Shown here: piece after piece, positions 51,746 to 63,135 of the stretch
Layout: every line of letters begins with the position of its first letter
Numbering within the stretch: the stretch's first letter is position 1
Origin: Sphingomonas sp. SCN 67-18
Lineage (GTDB): Bacteria > Pseudomonadota > Alphaproteobacteria > Sphingomonadales > Sphingomonadaceae
Length of the DNA stretch: 64,000 bases
Assembly (NCBI RefSeq): GCF_001724715.1
Contig: NZ_MEFG01000013.1
Location: 62,001-126,000, forward strand
Direction: 5' to 3'
Translations under genes and position numbers: made by a program
Notes under the pieces: model-generated
Seen by the model: only the letters and a program-made list of their open reading frames with translations
What the model was told of the DNA's origin: nothing
Database searches by the model: none

Positions 51746-51847
51746 ATTTCCGCTACAGCATCCTCCGTTCGGGCCGCTTGGCTCCGCGCGCCTTACACGC
51801 TATCGCGCCCTGGATTTGCGCGCTTTGCCACGAAAAGGAGCTGATTC

Positions 51848-53143
51848 ATGACCGGTCCCGCCCTTCGCCCAGAAACGCTCGCGGTCCATGCCGGCTGGCG
51901 CGCCGATCCCACCACCGGCGCGGTGGCGGTGCCGATCTACCAGACCACGTCCTTCCAGTTCCAGGACACCGCCCATGCCGCGCGCCTGTTCGCGCTGGAG
52001 GAGCTGGGTAACATCTACACCCGCATCATGAACCCCACCACCGACGTGCTGGAACAGCGCATCGCCGCGCTGGAAGGCGGCGTCGCGGCGCTGGCGGTAT
52101 CGTCCGGGCAAGCGGCGTCGGCCACCGCGATCCAGAATCTCGCCCGTTCCGGCGACAATATCGTCGCATCGACCTGCCTGTACGGCGGCACCTGGAACCT
52201 GTTCGCCAACACGTTGAAGGATCTCGGCATCGAAGTCCGCTTCGTCGACCCGGCCGATCCCGAAGGCTTCCGCCGCGCCACGGACGCGCGCACCCGCGCC
52301 TATTTCGCGGAAACCCTGCCCAATCCGAAGCTGGAAGCCTTTCCCATAGCGGAAGTGGCCGCGATCGGCCGGGAATATGGCATTCCGCTCATCATGGACA
52401 ACACCGCCGCCCCGCTGATCTGCCGCCCGCTCGATCATGGCGCGGCGATCGTCGTCTATTCGACCACCAAATATCTTGGCGGGCACGGCACCTCGATCGG
52501 CGGGGTGATCGTCGACGGCGGCAATTTCGACTGGGAGAAGAACCCCGATCGCCAGCCGCTGCTGAACACGCCGGACCCCTCCTATCATGGCGCGGTGTGG
52601 AGCCAGGCGGCCAAGCCGCTGGGGCCGATCGCCTATATATTGCGCGCCCGCGTCGTCATGCTGCGCGATCTGGGTTCGGCCATGTCGCCGATGAACGCCT
52701 TCCAGTTCATCCAGGGCGTCGAGACGCTGCCGCTGCGCATGGAACGGCATTGCAGCAACGCCGCGAAGGTGGTCGATTTCCTGAAATCGCGCGCCGACAT
52801 CGTCCGCATCATCCATCCGCTCGCCCAGTCCGGCGAAGCCCGCGCCCGCGCCGACCGCTATCTGACCGGCGGCAAGGGCGCGCTGATCGGTTTCGAACTG
52901 GCCGGCGGGCAGGCAGCGGGCAGCCGCTTCATCGACGCGCTGAAGCTGCTCTACCATGTCGCCAATATCGGCGACGCGCGCAGCCTGGCGATTCACCCCG
53001 CCTCCACCACCCATTCCCAGCTTTCCGCCGAGGAACGGCTGGCGACCGGGGTGACCGATGGCTATGTCCGCCTATCAATCGGCATCGAACATGCCGATGA
53101 TATCATTGCCGATATCGCCCAGGCGCTCGACGCCGCCCAATAA
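51848..53143 (+). CDS. metY: O-acetylhomoserine sulfhydrylase (aminocarboxypropyltransferase)
   Basis: 431 residues of the Cys/Met PLP family. The length and the N-terminus RPETLAVHAGWRADPTTGAVAVPIYQTTSFQF mark the MetY group. The PLP lysine is K208 in YSTTKYLGGHGTSIGG. VSSGQAASATAIQNLA and HPASTTHSQLS bind cofactor and substrate. It makes homocysteine directly from O-acetylhomoserine and sulfide. AGGAG sits eight bases upstream. With metC in the same window the organism appears to have both direct sulfhydrylation and transsulfuration. Confidence 0.95.
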   Translation: MTGPALRPETLAVHAGWRADPTTGAVAVPIYQTTSFQFQDTAHAARLFALEELGNIYTRIMNPTTDVLEQRIAALEGGVAALAVSSGQAASATAIQNLARSGDNIVASTCLYGGTWNLFANTLKDLGIEVRFVDPADPEGFRRATDARTRAYFAETLPNPKLEAFPIAEVAAIGREYGIPLIMDNTAAPLICRPLDHGAAIVVYSTTKYLGGHGTSIGGVIVDGGNFDWEKNPDRQPLLNTPDPSYHGAVWSQAAKPLGPIAYILRARVVMLRDLGSAMSPMNAFQFIQGVETLPLRMERHCSNAAKVVDFLKSRADIVRIIHPLAQSGEARARADRYLTGGKGALIGFELAGGQAAGSRFIDALKLLYHVANIGDARSLAIHPASTTHSQLSAEERLATGVTDGYVRLSIGIEHADDIIADIAQALDAAQ

Positions 53144-53152
53144 GGCATAAGC

Positions 53153-53175
53153 GGGAGGCGGGGAAACCGCCTCCC
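53153..53175 (+). terminator. Hairpin terminator after metY
   Basis: GGGAGGCGG (53153-53161) and CCGCCTCCC (53167-53175) form a perfect 9-bp stem with loop GGAAA, nine bases past the metY stop. Only a pyrimidine-rich tail follows rather than a T-run. Confidence 0.5.
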
Positions 53176-53247
53176 CTCCCTTCCCCCGCGCCTTCCGCCT
53201 TGCTAAGGCGCGCGCGACATTGAAATTGACAAGTAGAAGGATCCCAC

Positions 53248-55929
<2,682 letters not shown>

Positions 55930-55961
55930 CGCCCGCCAGCGCAGCAGCGTTCAACCGATTC

Positions 55962-56008
55962 GCGCCACGACCGCTTCCCCAAGCGGTTGTGGCGCTTCGT
56001 TTTTGTTT
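55962..56008 (+). terminator. Strong intrinsic terminator after acnA
   Basis: A 15-base stem from GCGCCACGACCGCTT (55962-55976) to AAGCGGTTGTGGCGC (55981-55995), with one G-T mismatch pair and loop CCCC, is followed by TTCGTTTTTGTTT. The remainder of the 327-base gap (56009-56256) holds the promoter region of the next gene and the inverted repeat at 56193-56229. Confidence 0.85.
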
Positions 56009-56192
56009 CGCTTGCGACGAAAAAATGCACCGCCCCCGCGCGGACCCGACCCCCGCCGGGTGCCGACACCCGCGCGAATCCGCGAAATAATCGAAAAGCC
56101 CCCGGCAAGGCGCCTGTCCCACTTTGGCGCGCCGCCAATTGCCGCTTGACGACCCGGGAACGGCCCTGTGTGTTTAGTTAATGAGCCATTAA

Positions 56193-56229
56193 GCATCCGA
56201 TTCCAGTAGGTAAGGCGGGTATCGGATGC
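56193..56229 (+). promoter_or_regulatory. Inverted repeat in the leader of the PEP-CTERM protease gene
   Basis: GCATCCGAT (56193-56201) and ATCGGATGC (56221-56229) are perfect 9-bp arms with a 19-base centre, ending 27 bases before the ATG at 56257. It could be a regulator operator or a leader hairpin. The base composition just upstream (TTTAGTTAATGAGCC) is AT-rich and may include the promoter. Confidence 0.45.
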
Positions 56230-56256
56230 GGCTTCGCTTTAACGAGGGGTCATCCT

Positions 56257-57540
56257 ATGCTTTCAGATGCGTCCACGAAAATTCGTCGTCTTGCCATTGC
56301 GGGGCTGTGCGCCAGCACCCTGCTTTGCGCCGCAGGGCCGGCGCAGGCCGCAACGTTCGTCCTGAACGACGTCGGCGGGCGGGTTGCCGGAACACCGGCC
56401 GAGCGGGGCTTCCGCGCGGCGGCGGCATTCTGGTCCAGCGTGCTCACCAACGACGTCACCATCCGGCTTGATATCGATTTCCGCTCGCTGGCTCCCGGCG
56501 TGCTCGGGTCGACTGGCAGCAATTCGGGATCGCTGCTGGTTCAGAACGCCTATTACGGCCTCGCCACCACCGGCAACAGCGCGCTCGACGCGCAAGCCGT
56601 GGCCAATCTCAGCCCGCTCGGCGCCAGCCAGTTCGGCCCGGGAATCTATGCGCTCACGCCGGTCACCAGCGCCTATGTCGATCCCGTGAACCGGATCGGC
56701 GTCGACACGACCAAGACCTGGCTGGACAATGACGGCGGCGCCAACAATGTGGTGCTGGACGTCAACACCGCCAACATGCGGGCGCTGGGCTTCGATTTCG
56801 ACGATGACGGAAACGATCTGACGAACGTCACTGACGGGTCGATCACCTTCAGTTCCGATTTCGCGTTCGATTTCGACCCGACCGACGGCATCACGCCGGG
56901 CAGCTTCGATTTCATCGGCGTCGCCATTCACGAGATCGGCCATGCGCTGGGCTTCGTCAGCGGCATCGACACTTATGACGTCGTGGGCCGCGACAACGGG
57001 CCGCTGTCCGGGCCGTTCGAAGCGGGCGCGTTCGGCACCGCCGACATTGGCGAGTTCCGCGTCTTCTCCATGCTCGACCTGTTCCGCTACAGCGCGGATG
57101 GCGTGCTTGACCTGTCCGTCGGCACCGATTCCTATTTCTCGCTGGACGGCGGCGCGAGCCAGCTGTTCGGCAATTCGCTGTTCTCGACAGGCGCCTATAA
57201 CGGCAATGGCGATCAGGCGTCGCACTGGCTGGACAGCAATTATTTCGTCGGCACGCCGGGCTGCCCGATCGGCGATACCCCGCTCGGCATCATGGACCCT
57301 ACATTCGCTCCGTGTGAAGCGGGCGCCATCCGCGCGCTCGATCTCGCCGCTTTCGACGCGATGGGGTGGAACATCAACTTCGATGTCCTCGCCAACAGCG
57401 GCTATCGCTACACGACGGCTCAGGCTTACGCCGCCATTCCGGAGCCGATGCTGTGGGCGCAGATGATCCTCGGCTTCGGCCTGCTGGGCGGTGCGTTGCG
57501 CCGCGCGCGCGCCCGCAAGCTGTCGGTAACGTTCGGCTGA
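56257..57540 (+). CDS. Secreted NF038122-type zinc metalloprotease with PEPxxWA-CTERM anchor
   Basis: 427 residues. GAGGGG precedes the ATG. The signal peptide ends GPAQAA. The zincin motif HEIGHALGF (H225, H229) is of the HExxHxxGxx(H/D) type. The C-terminus PEPMLWAQMILGFGLLGGALRR (PEP at 395-397) plus a basic end is the PEPxxWA-CTERM sorting signal, processed by exosortase in sphingomonads that make exopolysaccharide. The protein should be exported, sorted and attached or shed, acting as a surface protease. Exosortase genes are not in the window. I recall the name NF038122 for this protease group; the match should be confirmed. Confidence 0.85.
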   Translation: MLSDASTKIRRLAIAGLCASTLLCAAGPAQAATFVLNDVGGRVAGTPAERGFRAAAAFWSSVLTNDVTIRLDIDFRSLAPGVLGSTGSNSGSLLVQNAYYGLATTGNSALDAQAVANLSPLGASQFGPGIYALTPVTSAYVDPVNRIGVDTTKTWLDNDGGANNVVLDVNTANMRALGFDFDDDGNDLTNVTDGSITFSSDFAFDFDPTDGITPGSFDFIGVAIHEIGHALGFVSGIDTYDVVGRDNGPLSGPFEAGAFGTADIGEFRVFSMLDLFRYSADGVLDLSVGTDSYFSLDGGASQLFGNSLFSTGAYNGNGDQASHWLDSNYFVGTPGCPIGDTPLGIMDPTFAPCEAGAIRALDLAAFDAMGWNINFDVLANSGYRYTTAQAYAAIPEPMLWAQMILGFGLLGGALRRARARKLSVTFG

Positions 57541-57561
57541 TCCCTTTGGGGGGAACGGGAG

Positions 57562-57596
57562 GGCCTCGTCCGGATCCGTCCGGGCGGGGCCTTTTC
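57562..57596 (+). terminator. Intrinsic terminator after the PEP-CTERM protease
   Basis: GGCCTCGTCCGGA (57562-57574) and TCCGGGCGGGGCC (57579-57591) pair over 13 positions with G-T pairs, loop TCCG, then TTTTCC. It lies three bases before the stop codon of the convergent ygfZ-like gene. Confidence 0.75.
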
Positions 57597-57598
57597 CT

Positions 57599-58318
57599 TC
57601 AATCCGCCGGGGCGAGCGCCGGTTCGAGCCATGGCGGCATGGCCGCCGGATCCAGCGTCTCCACCCGCCTGTGGAAAACGGCCAGCCCCAGCGCCGCATA
57701 GCGTGCCCGCGCATCATCGCCCGCATCATCGGGCAGCACCACCAGCCGCCGGTTCACTTTCGACCGGTAATGCATCCGCGCCGTATTTTCCTGGCCGACG
57801 AAACAGCCCTTGTTGAAGCTCACGCCGTTCAGCTCCCCGGCATTGCATTCCAGCCAGAGCGTCGTCCCGTCGCCCAGTTCCGCCACGCCCTCGGTCACGC
57901 CCAGCGCCAGCCGGTGCGCCAGCCAGCCGTCCGCCGGCCCGCTGGCCGGGGCAATCCAGCGCTTGCCGAGCGCGGCCAGCCGCGGATCGTCAACGCCCGC
58001 GTCGCCCGCCCTGGCCCAGTGCACCGCAAGCCCCTCGACCGGCGCGATCTCGATCCGCCGCCGCAGGCGATACATCGCCAGCCGGCGCGCAAGGGCCTCG
58101 GCGCGGTCCGCCTCGCAGTCGATCAGCACCGCCTCGCCGTCCGCCCACAGCAGGAAATCGAACAAAAGCTTGCCCTGCGGCGTCAGCAGCCCGCTCCACC
58201 GGGGCGCGGAGCCATCCAGCGAAACCGCGTCCTGCGTGACCAGCCCTTGCAGGAAGCCACGGACATCGTCGCCGGAAAGACGGAGCAAAGCGCGTTCAGC
58301 GAGGGTGGTATCGGCCAT
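57599..58318 (-). CDS. ygfZ: YgfZ/GcvT-like folate-binding protein for Fe-S cluster enzymes
   Basis: 239 residues from the ATG at 58318; the frame is open a little further. The YgfZ signature K-G-C-x-x-G-Q-E is present as NKGCFVGQENTARMHY. RGFLQGLVTQDAV and TPQGKLLFDFLLW are also family-typical. It binds tetrahydrofolate and helps mature or repair particular Fe-S enzymes (the IBA57/YgfZ group). It diverges from pyrC across 52 bases. Confidence 0.92.
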   Translation of the reverse strand: MADTTLAERALLRLSGDDVRGFLQGLVTQDAVSLDGSAPRWSGLLTPQGKLLFDFLLWADGEAVLIDCEADRAEALARRLAMYRLRRRIEIAPVEGLAVHWARAGDAGVDDPRLAALGKRWIAPASGPADGWLAHRLALGVTEGVAELGDGTTLWLECNAGELNGVSFNKGCFVGQENTARMHYRSKVNRRLVVLPDDAGDDARARYAALGLAVFHRRVETLDPAAMPPWLEPALAPAD

Positions 58319-58370
58319 GGCGAAGACGTAGGAACGATTGCAATCGATTGAAAGCCCACGGGAGGCAAGC

Positions 58371-59696
58371 ATGGCGCATTACGATCTTATCCTGAAAAAC
58401 GGCACCGTCCACACGCCGGGCGGGCCGGTCCAGGCGTCGGTCGGGGTGCGCGCGGGCAAGATCGTCGAGGTCGGCGCAAGCGGCGACGCGGGCGAGACGA
58501 TCGACTGCGCCGGGCTGGATATCCTGCCCGGGGTCATCGACAGCCAGGTGCATTTCCGCGAGCCGGGGCTGGAGCATAAGGAAGATCTGGAAAGCGGCAG
58601 CCGCTCCGCCGTGCTGGGCGGCGTCACCGCCGTGTTCGAAATGCCGAATACCAAACCCAATACCGACAGCGCCGACGCGCTCAACCACAAGCTTGGCCGC
58701 GCCCGGCACCGCATGTGGTGCGATCACGCCTTCTATGTCGGCGCGACGGCGGCCAACGCCGAGTCGCTGGCGGAGCTGGAAATGCTGCCCGGCGCGGCGG
58801 GGGTGAAGATCTTCATGGGCGCGTCGACCGGCGACCTGCTGGTCGCGGAGGACAGCGAACTGGCGCGCGTGCTGGCCAGCGGCGTGCGCCGCGTCGCCAT
58901 CCACTCGGAAGACGAAGCGCGGATGAACGCGCGCAAGGGTGAGCGCATTGCCGGCGACCCCGCCTCCCACCCGGTCTGGCGCGACGATGAAAGCGCCATG
59001 CTCTCCACCCGGCGGATCATCGCGCTGGCGCGGGCGGCAAGGCGGCGGATCCACATCCTCCACATCACCACCCCGGCGGAACTCGAGTTCATCGCCCAGA
59101 ACAAGGATATCGCCACCTGCGAGGTGACGCCCCAGCACCTCACCCTCGCGGCGGAAGACGCCTATCCCCGCCTCGGCACCTATGCCCAGATGAACCCGCC
59201 TATCCGCAGCGCCGCGCACCGCGAGGGGCTGTGGCGCTGGCTCAACCAGGGCGTGCCGGACGTGATCGGTTCCGACCACGCGCCGCACACCATCGAGGAA
59301 AAGGCGAAACCCTACCCCGACAGCCCCAGCGGCATGCCCGGTGTGCAGACGCTGTTGCCGTTGCTGCTCGATCATGTCGCGCAGGGCAGGCTGAGTCTGC
59401 AACGGCTGATCGAGCTGACCAGCGCCGGGCCGCAGCGCGTGTTCGGCATTGTCGGCAAGGGGCGGATCGCCGCCGGCTATGACGCGGATTTCACCATCGT
59501 CGACCGCAAGGCCCAATGGACGGTAGAGGAAGACTGGGTGGCGTCGCGCTGCGGATGGTCGCCCTTCACCGGCATGAAGCTGACCGGCAAGCCCGTCGGC
59601 ACCATCGTGCGCGGCCACCGGGTGATGTGGGACGGCGGCCTTGCCGAAGCCGCGATCGGCGAACCGATCCGTTTCGAATCCAGCGCATTTTCCTGA
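58371..59696 (+). CDS. pyrC: Dihydroorotase (type I, amidohydrolase)
   Basis: 441 residues from the ATG at 58371, preceded by GGGAGG; an earlier in-frame ATG at 58338 lacks a ribosome site. The metal motif is DSQVHFREPG, the carbamylated lysine lies in GVKIFMGAS, and HSED, HILHITT and GSDHAPHT supply further ligands. It closes carbamoyl-aspartate to dihydroorotate in pyrimidine synthesis. The related allantoinase/hydantoinase families share the fold, so the exact substrate is inferred from the HFREPG motif. Confidence 0.92.
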   Translation: MAHYDLILKNGTVHTPGGPVQASVGVRAGKIVEVGASGDAGETIDCAGLDILPGVIDSQVHFREPGLEHKEDLESGSRSAVLGGVTAVFEMPNTKPNTDSADALNHKLGRARHRMWCDHAFYVGATAANAESLAELEMLPGAAGVKIFMGASTGDLLVAEDSELARVLASGVRRVAIHSEDEARMNARKGERIAGDPASHPVWRDDESAMLSTRRIIALARAARRRIHILHITTPAELEFIAQNKDIATCEVTPQHLTLAAEDAYPRLGTYAQMNPPIRSAAHREGLWRWLNQGVPDVIGSDHAPHTIEEKAKPYPDSPSGMPGVQTLLPLLLDHVAQGRLSLQRLIELTSAGPQRVFGIVGKGRIAAGYDADFTIVDRKAQWTVEEDWVASRCGWSPFTGMKLTGKPVGTIVRGHRVMWDGGLAEAAIGEPIRFESSAFS

Positions 59697-59786
59697 TTTC
59701 GGGGTGCTTCCTGCCCCTGCTCGTCACCGGCCGCCCGAAGGAGATGGCGTCGGGCGGCTGGCGGCGGGGCACCGGCCCCAAAAAAA

Positions 59787-60125
59787 TCAGAACAGCCTGC
59801 CCCCGTCCGGCACGGCATGGCCGGGCGTCACCAGCACCACCGCGCCATCCGCATCGGGAAAGCCCAGCGTCAGCACCTCGGACATGAACGGGCCGATCTG
59901 GCGCGGCGGGAAATTCACCACCGCCGCCACCTGACGGCCGACCAGCGCTTCCGGCGTATAATGGCGCGTTATCTGGGCGCTGGATTTCCTGCGGCCGATC
60001 TCCGGCCCGAAATCGATGACCAGCTTGAACGCCGGCTTGCGTGCTTCGGGAAAGGGTTCGGCCGACAGGATGGTGCCGACGCGGATGTCCACCGCCAGAA
60101 ACTGGTCGAAATCGATCCCGCTCAC
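59787..60125 (-). CDS. csaA: CsaA-like tRNA-binding domain protein
   Basis: 112 residues from a GTG at 60125 that overlaps the aminotransferase stop (GTGA). It is a lone OB-fold of the EMAP-II/tRNA-binding type: [46 protein letters not shown]. Homologues (CsaA) are dimeric and bind tRNA or act as chaperones linked to secretion. It is the last gene of the glmU-glmS-aminotransferase-csaA unit. Confidence 0.9.
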   Translation of the reverse strand: MSGIDFDQFLAVDIRVGTILSAEPFPEARKPAFKLVIDFGPEIGRRKSSAQITRHYTPEALVGRQVAAVVNFPPRQIGPFMSEVLTLGFPDADGAVVLVTPGHAVPDGGRLF

Positions 60126-61276
60126 GCCGCCGCCTTGCGCGGTTGCGCCGCGAACCAGGGGATCATGCGGCGGATGGCCTCCTCCACCTCGGGCGTCGAC
60201 ACCGCAAAGCTCATGCGGATATGCTGCCGCCCCTCGACCGGATCGAAATCGACGCCGGGCGCGGTGGCGACTCCGGTCTCGCGCAGCAGCCGCTCGCAAA
60301 AGGCCAGGCTGTCGTCGGTCAGGTGCCCCACCCAGGCATAGACGTAAAAGGCCCCGTCCGGCGGCGCGATCCGATCCAGCCCCAGCGCGGGCAGCGCATC
60401 CAGCAACAGTTCGCGATTGCGGCGATAGACGGACACATGCCCCTCCAGCTCGTCGCGGCTGTCCATCGCCACCAGCCCGGCATGCTGGCTGAGCGACGGC
60501 GGGGTGAGGAACAGGTTGCCGACATAGGCGCGGGCGCGGTGGACATGGTCCTCCGGCACCAGCAGCCAGCCCAGCCGCCACGCGACCATGCTGTAATATT
60601 TGGAAAAGCTGTTCACCACCAGCGCATCGGGCGCGAATTCCAGCATCGAGCGGGCCGGCGCGACATAGCTCAGCCCGTGATAGATCTCGTCGGAGATGAT
60701 GCGGATGCCCCGTGCGCGGCAGATAGCGGCAATCGCCTCCAGCTCGCCTGCCGCGATGATCGTGCCGGTGGGGTTGGCCGGGCTGGCGACGATCACCCCG
60801 GCGGGCGCGGGGTCGAGCGCGGCCAGGTGCGCGGCGGTCAGCTGAAAGCCGCTTTCCGCGCCGCAGCCGATCTCCACCGGCTGCATGTGCAGCGCCTTGA
60901 TGCTGTTGCGATAGGCGACATAGCCCGGCCGGGCGAGCGCAATCCTGTCCCCCGCCGAAAAGCCGGAGGCCAGCGCCAGCACCAGCGCGGGCGACGCGCC
61001 GCAGGTGAGCACGATCCTGTCGGGCGCGATGTCCAGCCCATGGCGATCCGCATAGTCCCGGGCGATCCGCGCCTTCAGCGCCGGGCTTTCCCAATAGCCC
61101 ATCGCGTCATTGTCCAGCACATCATGGGCGCGCGCGATGGCCGCCCGCGGCGCACCGGTAGAGGGCTGGCCGAACTCCATGTGGATGATCGAGCGCCCCT
61201 CCCCCTTCAGGGCATGGGCCAGCCGGCTGATCGCGATGGCATGGAAGGGTTCGATCTCCAGCGGCGGCGGGGTCAC
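60122..61276 (-). CDS. PLP-dependent aminotransferase, class I/II
   Basis: 384 residues from a GTG at 61276 overlapping the glmS stop (GTGA). The PLP lysine lies in [32 protein letters not shown] and [12 protein letters not shown] are fold-type I hallmarks, and [17 protein letters not shown] aligns with the aspartate-aminotransferase I-gamma group. It should transfer an amino group between an amino acid and a 2-oxo acid in the cytoplasm. The donor is unknown. Confidence 0.9.
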   Translation of the reverse strand: MTPPPLEIEPFHAIAISRLAHALKGEGRSIIHMEFGQPSTGAPRAAIARAHDVLDNDAMGYWESPALKARIARDYADRHGLDIAPDRIVLTCGASPALVLALASGFSAGDRIALARPGYVAYRNSIKALHMQPVEIGCGAESGFQLTAAHLAALDPAPAGVIVASPANPTGTIIAAGELEAIAAICRARGIRIISDEIYHGLSYVAPARSMLEFAPDALVVNSFSKYYSMVAWRLGWLLVPEDHVHRARAYVGNLFLTPPSLSQHAGLVAMDSRDELEGHVSVYRRNRELLLDALPALGLDRIAPPDGAFYVYAWVGHLTDDSLAFCERLLRETGVATAPGVDFDPVEGRQHIRMSFAVSTPEVEEAIRRMIPWFAAQPRKAAA

Positions 61277-63096
61277 TCCACCGTCACCGATTTGGCGAGG
61301 TTGCGGGGCTGGTCCACGTCCGTGCCCTTGGCCACCGCGACATGATAGGCAAGCAGCTGCACCGGCACGGCATAGACCAGCGGCGCGATCAGCGGATGCA
61401 CGGACGGCATCTCGATGGTCGCGATGCAGCCCTCGCCCGCCTCGGCAATACCCGCGGCGTCGGAAATCAGGATCACCTGCCCGCCCCGCGCCTGCACCTC
61501 CTGCATGTTCGACACCGTCTTTTCGAACAGCGGGCCGGACGGGGCGATGACGATCACCGGCACGGCGCTGTCTATGAGCGCGATCGGCCCGTGCTTCATT
61601 TCACCCGCCGCATAACCTTCGGCATGAATGTAGCTGATTTCCTTCAGTTTCAGCGCGCCTTCCAGCGCCATCGGATAATCCGGCCCGCGCCCCAGATACA
61701 GCACGTCGCGCGCCGGGGCGACGAGATGGGCCATCGCCTCGATCGCCTCGTCCTTGCCCAGTGCGGCGTTGAGCGCGGCCGGGGTTTCGGCAAGCTGGCC
61801 GACCAGCGCGCGCTCCTCCGCCTCGCTCATCCGCCCCTTGGCGCGCGCCAGATTGGCGGCCAGCGCGGCGAGCACCGCCAATTGGCAGGTGAACGCCTTG
61901 GTTGAGGCGACGCCGATTTCCGGCCCGGCATGGGTGGGGAGCAGCAGGTCCGCCTCGCGCGCCATCGAACTGGTCGGCACGTTGACGACGACCGCGATGG
62001 TCTGCCCCTCCGCGCGGGCATGGCGGAGCGCGGCCAGCGTGTCCGCCGTCTCGCCGCTCTGGGAGATGAACAGCGCCAGCCCGCCCGGCTCCAGCACCGG
62101 CTGGCGATAGCGGAATTCGGATGCGACATCGATGTCCACCGGCACGCGGGCGAACTGCTCGAACCAATATTTGGCGACCATGCCCGCGTAAAAGCTGGTG
62201 CCGCAGGCGACGATGGTGATGCGCCGCACCTCGGCCAGGTCGAAACTCAATTCGGGCAGCGCCACCCGCGCCTCCAGCGTGCGGAGGTAGGAACCGAGCG
62301 TCTGCGCGACGACGATCGGCTGCTCGAAAATCTCCTTCTGCATGAAATGCCGGTGATTGCCCTTGTCGATCATCGCGCCCGATGCGCCGGAAAGCGTCAC
62401 CGGCCGCTCGACGGCATTGTTGTCGCGGTCGAAGATGCGGGCCGAATCCCGGGTCAGCACCACCCAGTCGCCTTCTTCCAGATAAGCGATCTTCTGGGTG
62501 AGCGGGGCCAGCGCCAGCGCATCGGAACCCAGATAAGCCTCATCCTCGCCATAGCCGACGACCAGCGGCGAGCCGAGCCGCGCGCCGATCAGCAGGTCAG
62601 GATGGCTGCGGAACAGGATGGCGAGCGCAAAGGCGCCTCGCAGCCGGGGCAGCACGGCGCGAACGGCGTCCTCCGGCGATTTTCCGGCCTCCACCTGCTC
62701 GCTCACCAGATGGGCGACCACCTCGGTATCCGTCTCGCTCTCGAACACCCGGCCGCGCGCCAGCAATTCCTCGCGCAGCGGCTTGAAATTCTCGATGATG
62801 CCGTTGTGCACCAGCGCCACTTCGCCGGTCGCATGGGGGTGGGCGTTGCTGGTGGTCGGCGCGCCGTGCGTCGCCCAGCGGGTGTGGGCGATGCCGGATC
62901 GTCCGGGCAGCGGGTCCGCCGCCATCACCGCCGCCAGGTTGTTCAGCTTTCCTTCCGCGCGGCGGCGGTCCAGCCGGCCGTCGTTGATGGTGCAGATGCC
63001 CGCCGAGTCATAGCCGCGATATTCCAGCCGTCGCAGCCCGTCCAGCAGCCGCTCCGCCACATGGTCCCTGCTCAATATCCCGATAATGCCGCACAT
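61273..63096 (-). CDS. glmS: Glutamine-fructose-6-phosphate aminotransferase (isomerizing)
   Basis: 607 residues, the standard length. The N-terminal glutaminase nucleophile is the cysteine after the initiator in MCGIIGIL, followed by HTRWATHG and the second SIS-type sugar isomerase domains (SQSGETADTLAALRHA; GRGPDYPMALEGALKLKE; ending [11 protein letters not shown]). It makes glucosamine-6-phosphate for peptidoglycan and LPS. It lies between glmU and an aminotransferase, a metabolically sensible order, with a 39-base gap from glmU. Confidence 0.98.
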   Translation of the reverse strand: MCGIIGILSRDHVAERLLDGLRRLEYRGYDSAGICTINDGRLDRRRAEGKLNNLAAVMAADPLPGRSGIAHTRWATHGAPTTSNAHPHATGEVALVHNGIIENFKPLREELLARGRVFESETDTEVVAHLVSEQVEAGKSPEDAVRAVLPRLRGAFALAILFRSHPDLLIGARLGSPLVVGYGEDEAYLGSDALALAPLTQKIAYLEEGDWVVLTRDSARIFDRDNNAVERPVTLSGASGAMIDKGNHRHFMQKEIFEQPIVVAQTLGSYLRTLEARVALPELSFDLAEVRRITIVACGTSFYAGMVAKYWFEQFARVPVDIDVASEFRYRQPVLEPGGLALFISQSGETADTLAALRHARAEGQTIAVVVNVPTSSMAREADLLLPTHAGPEIGVASTKAFTCQLAVLAALAANLARAKGRMSEAEERALVGQLAETPAALNAALGKDEAIEAMAHLVAPARDVLYLGRGPDYPMALEGALKLKEISYIHAEGYAAGEMKHGPIALIDSAVPVIVIAPSGPLFEKTVSNMQEVQARGGQVILISDAAGIAEAGEGCIATIEMPSVHPLIAPLVYAVPVQLLAYHVAVAKGTDVDQPRNLAKSVTVE

Positions 63097-63135
63097 CGAT
63101 GCCGTTGCCCGATTCGTTGGAGGACCGGCCGAACC

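Noticed and set aside
51746-51847. Possible SAM-II type riboswitch ahead of metY
   Set aside because: The location and gene type fit, and GATTT and AAAAGG are present, but the pseudoknot arms and the conserved UAAA-GCUAAAAAGG block are not, and the leader is too short after the tRNA.
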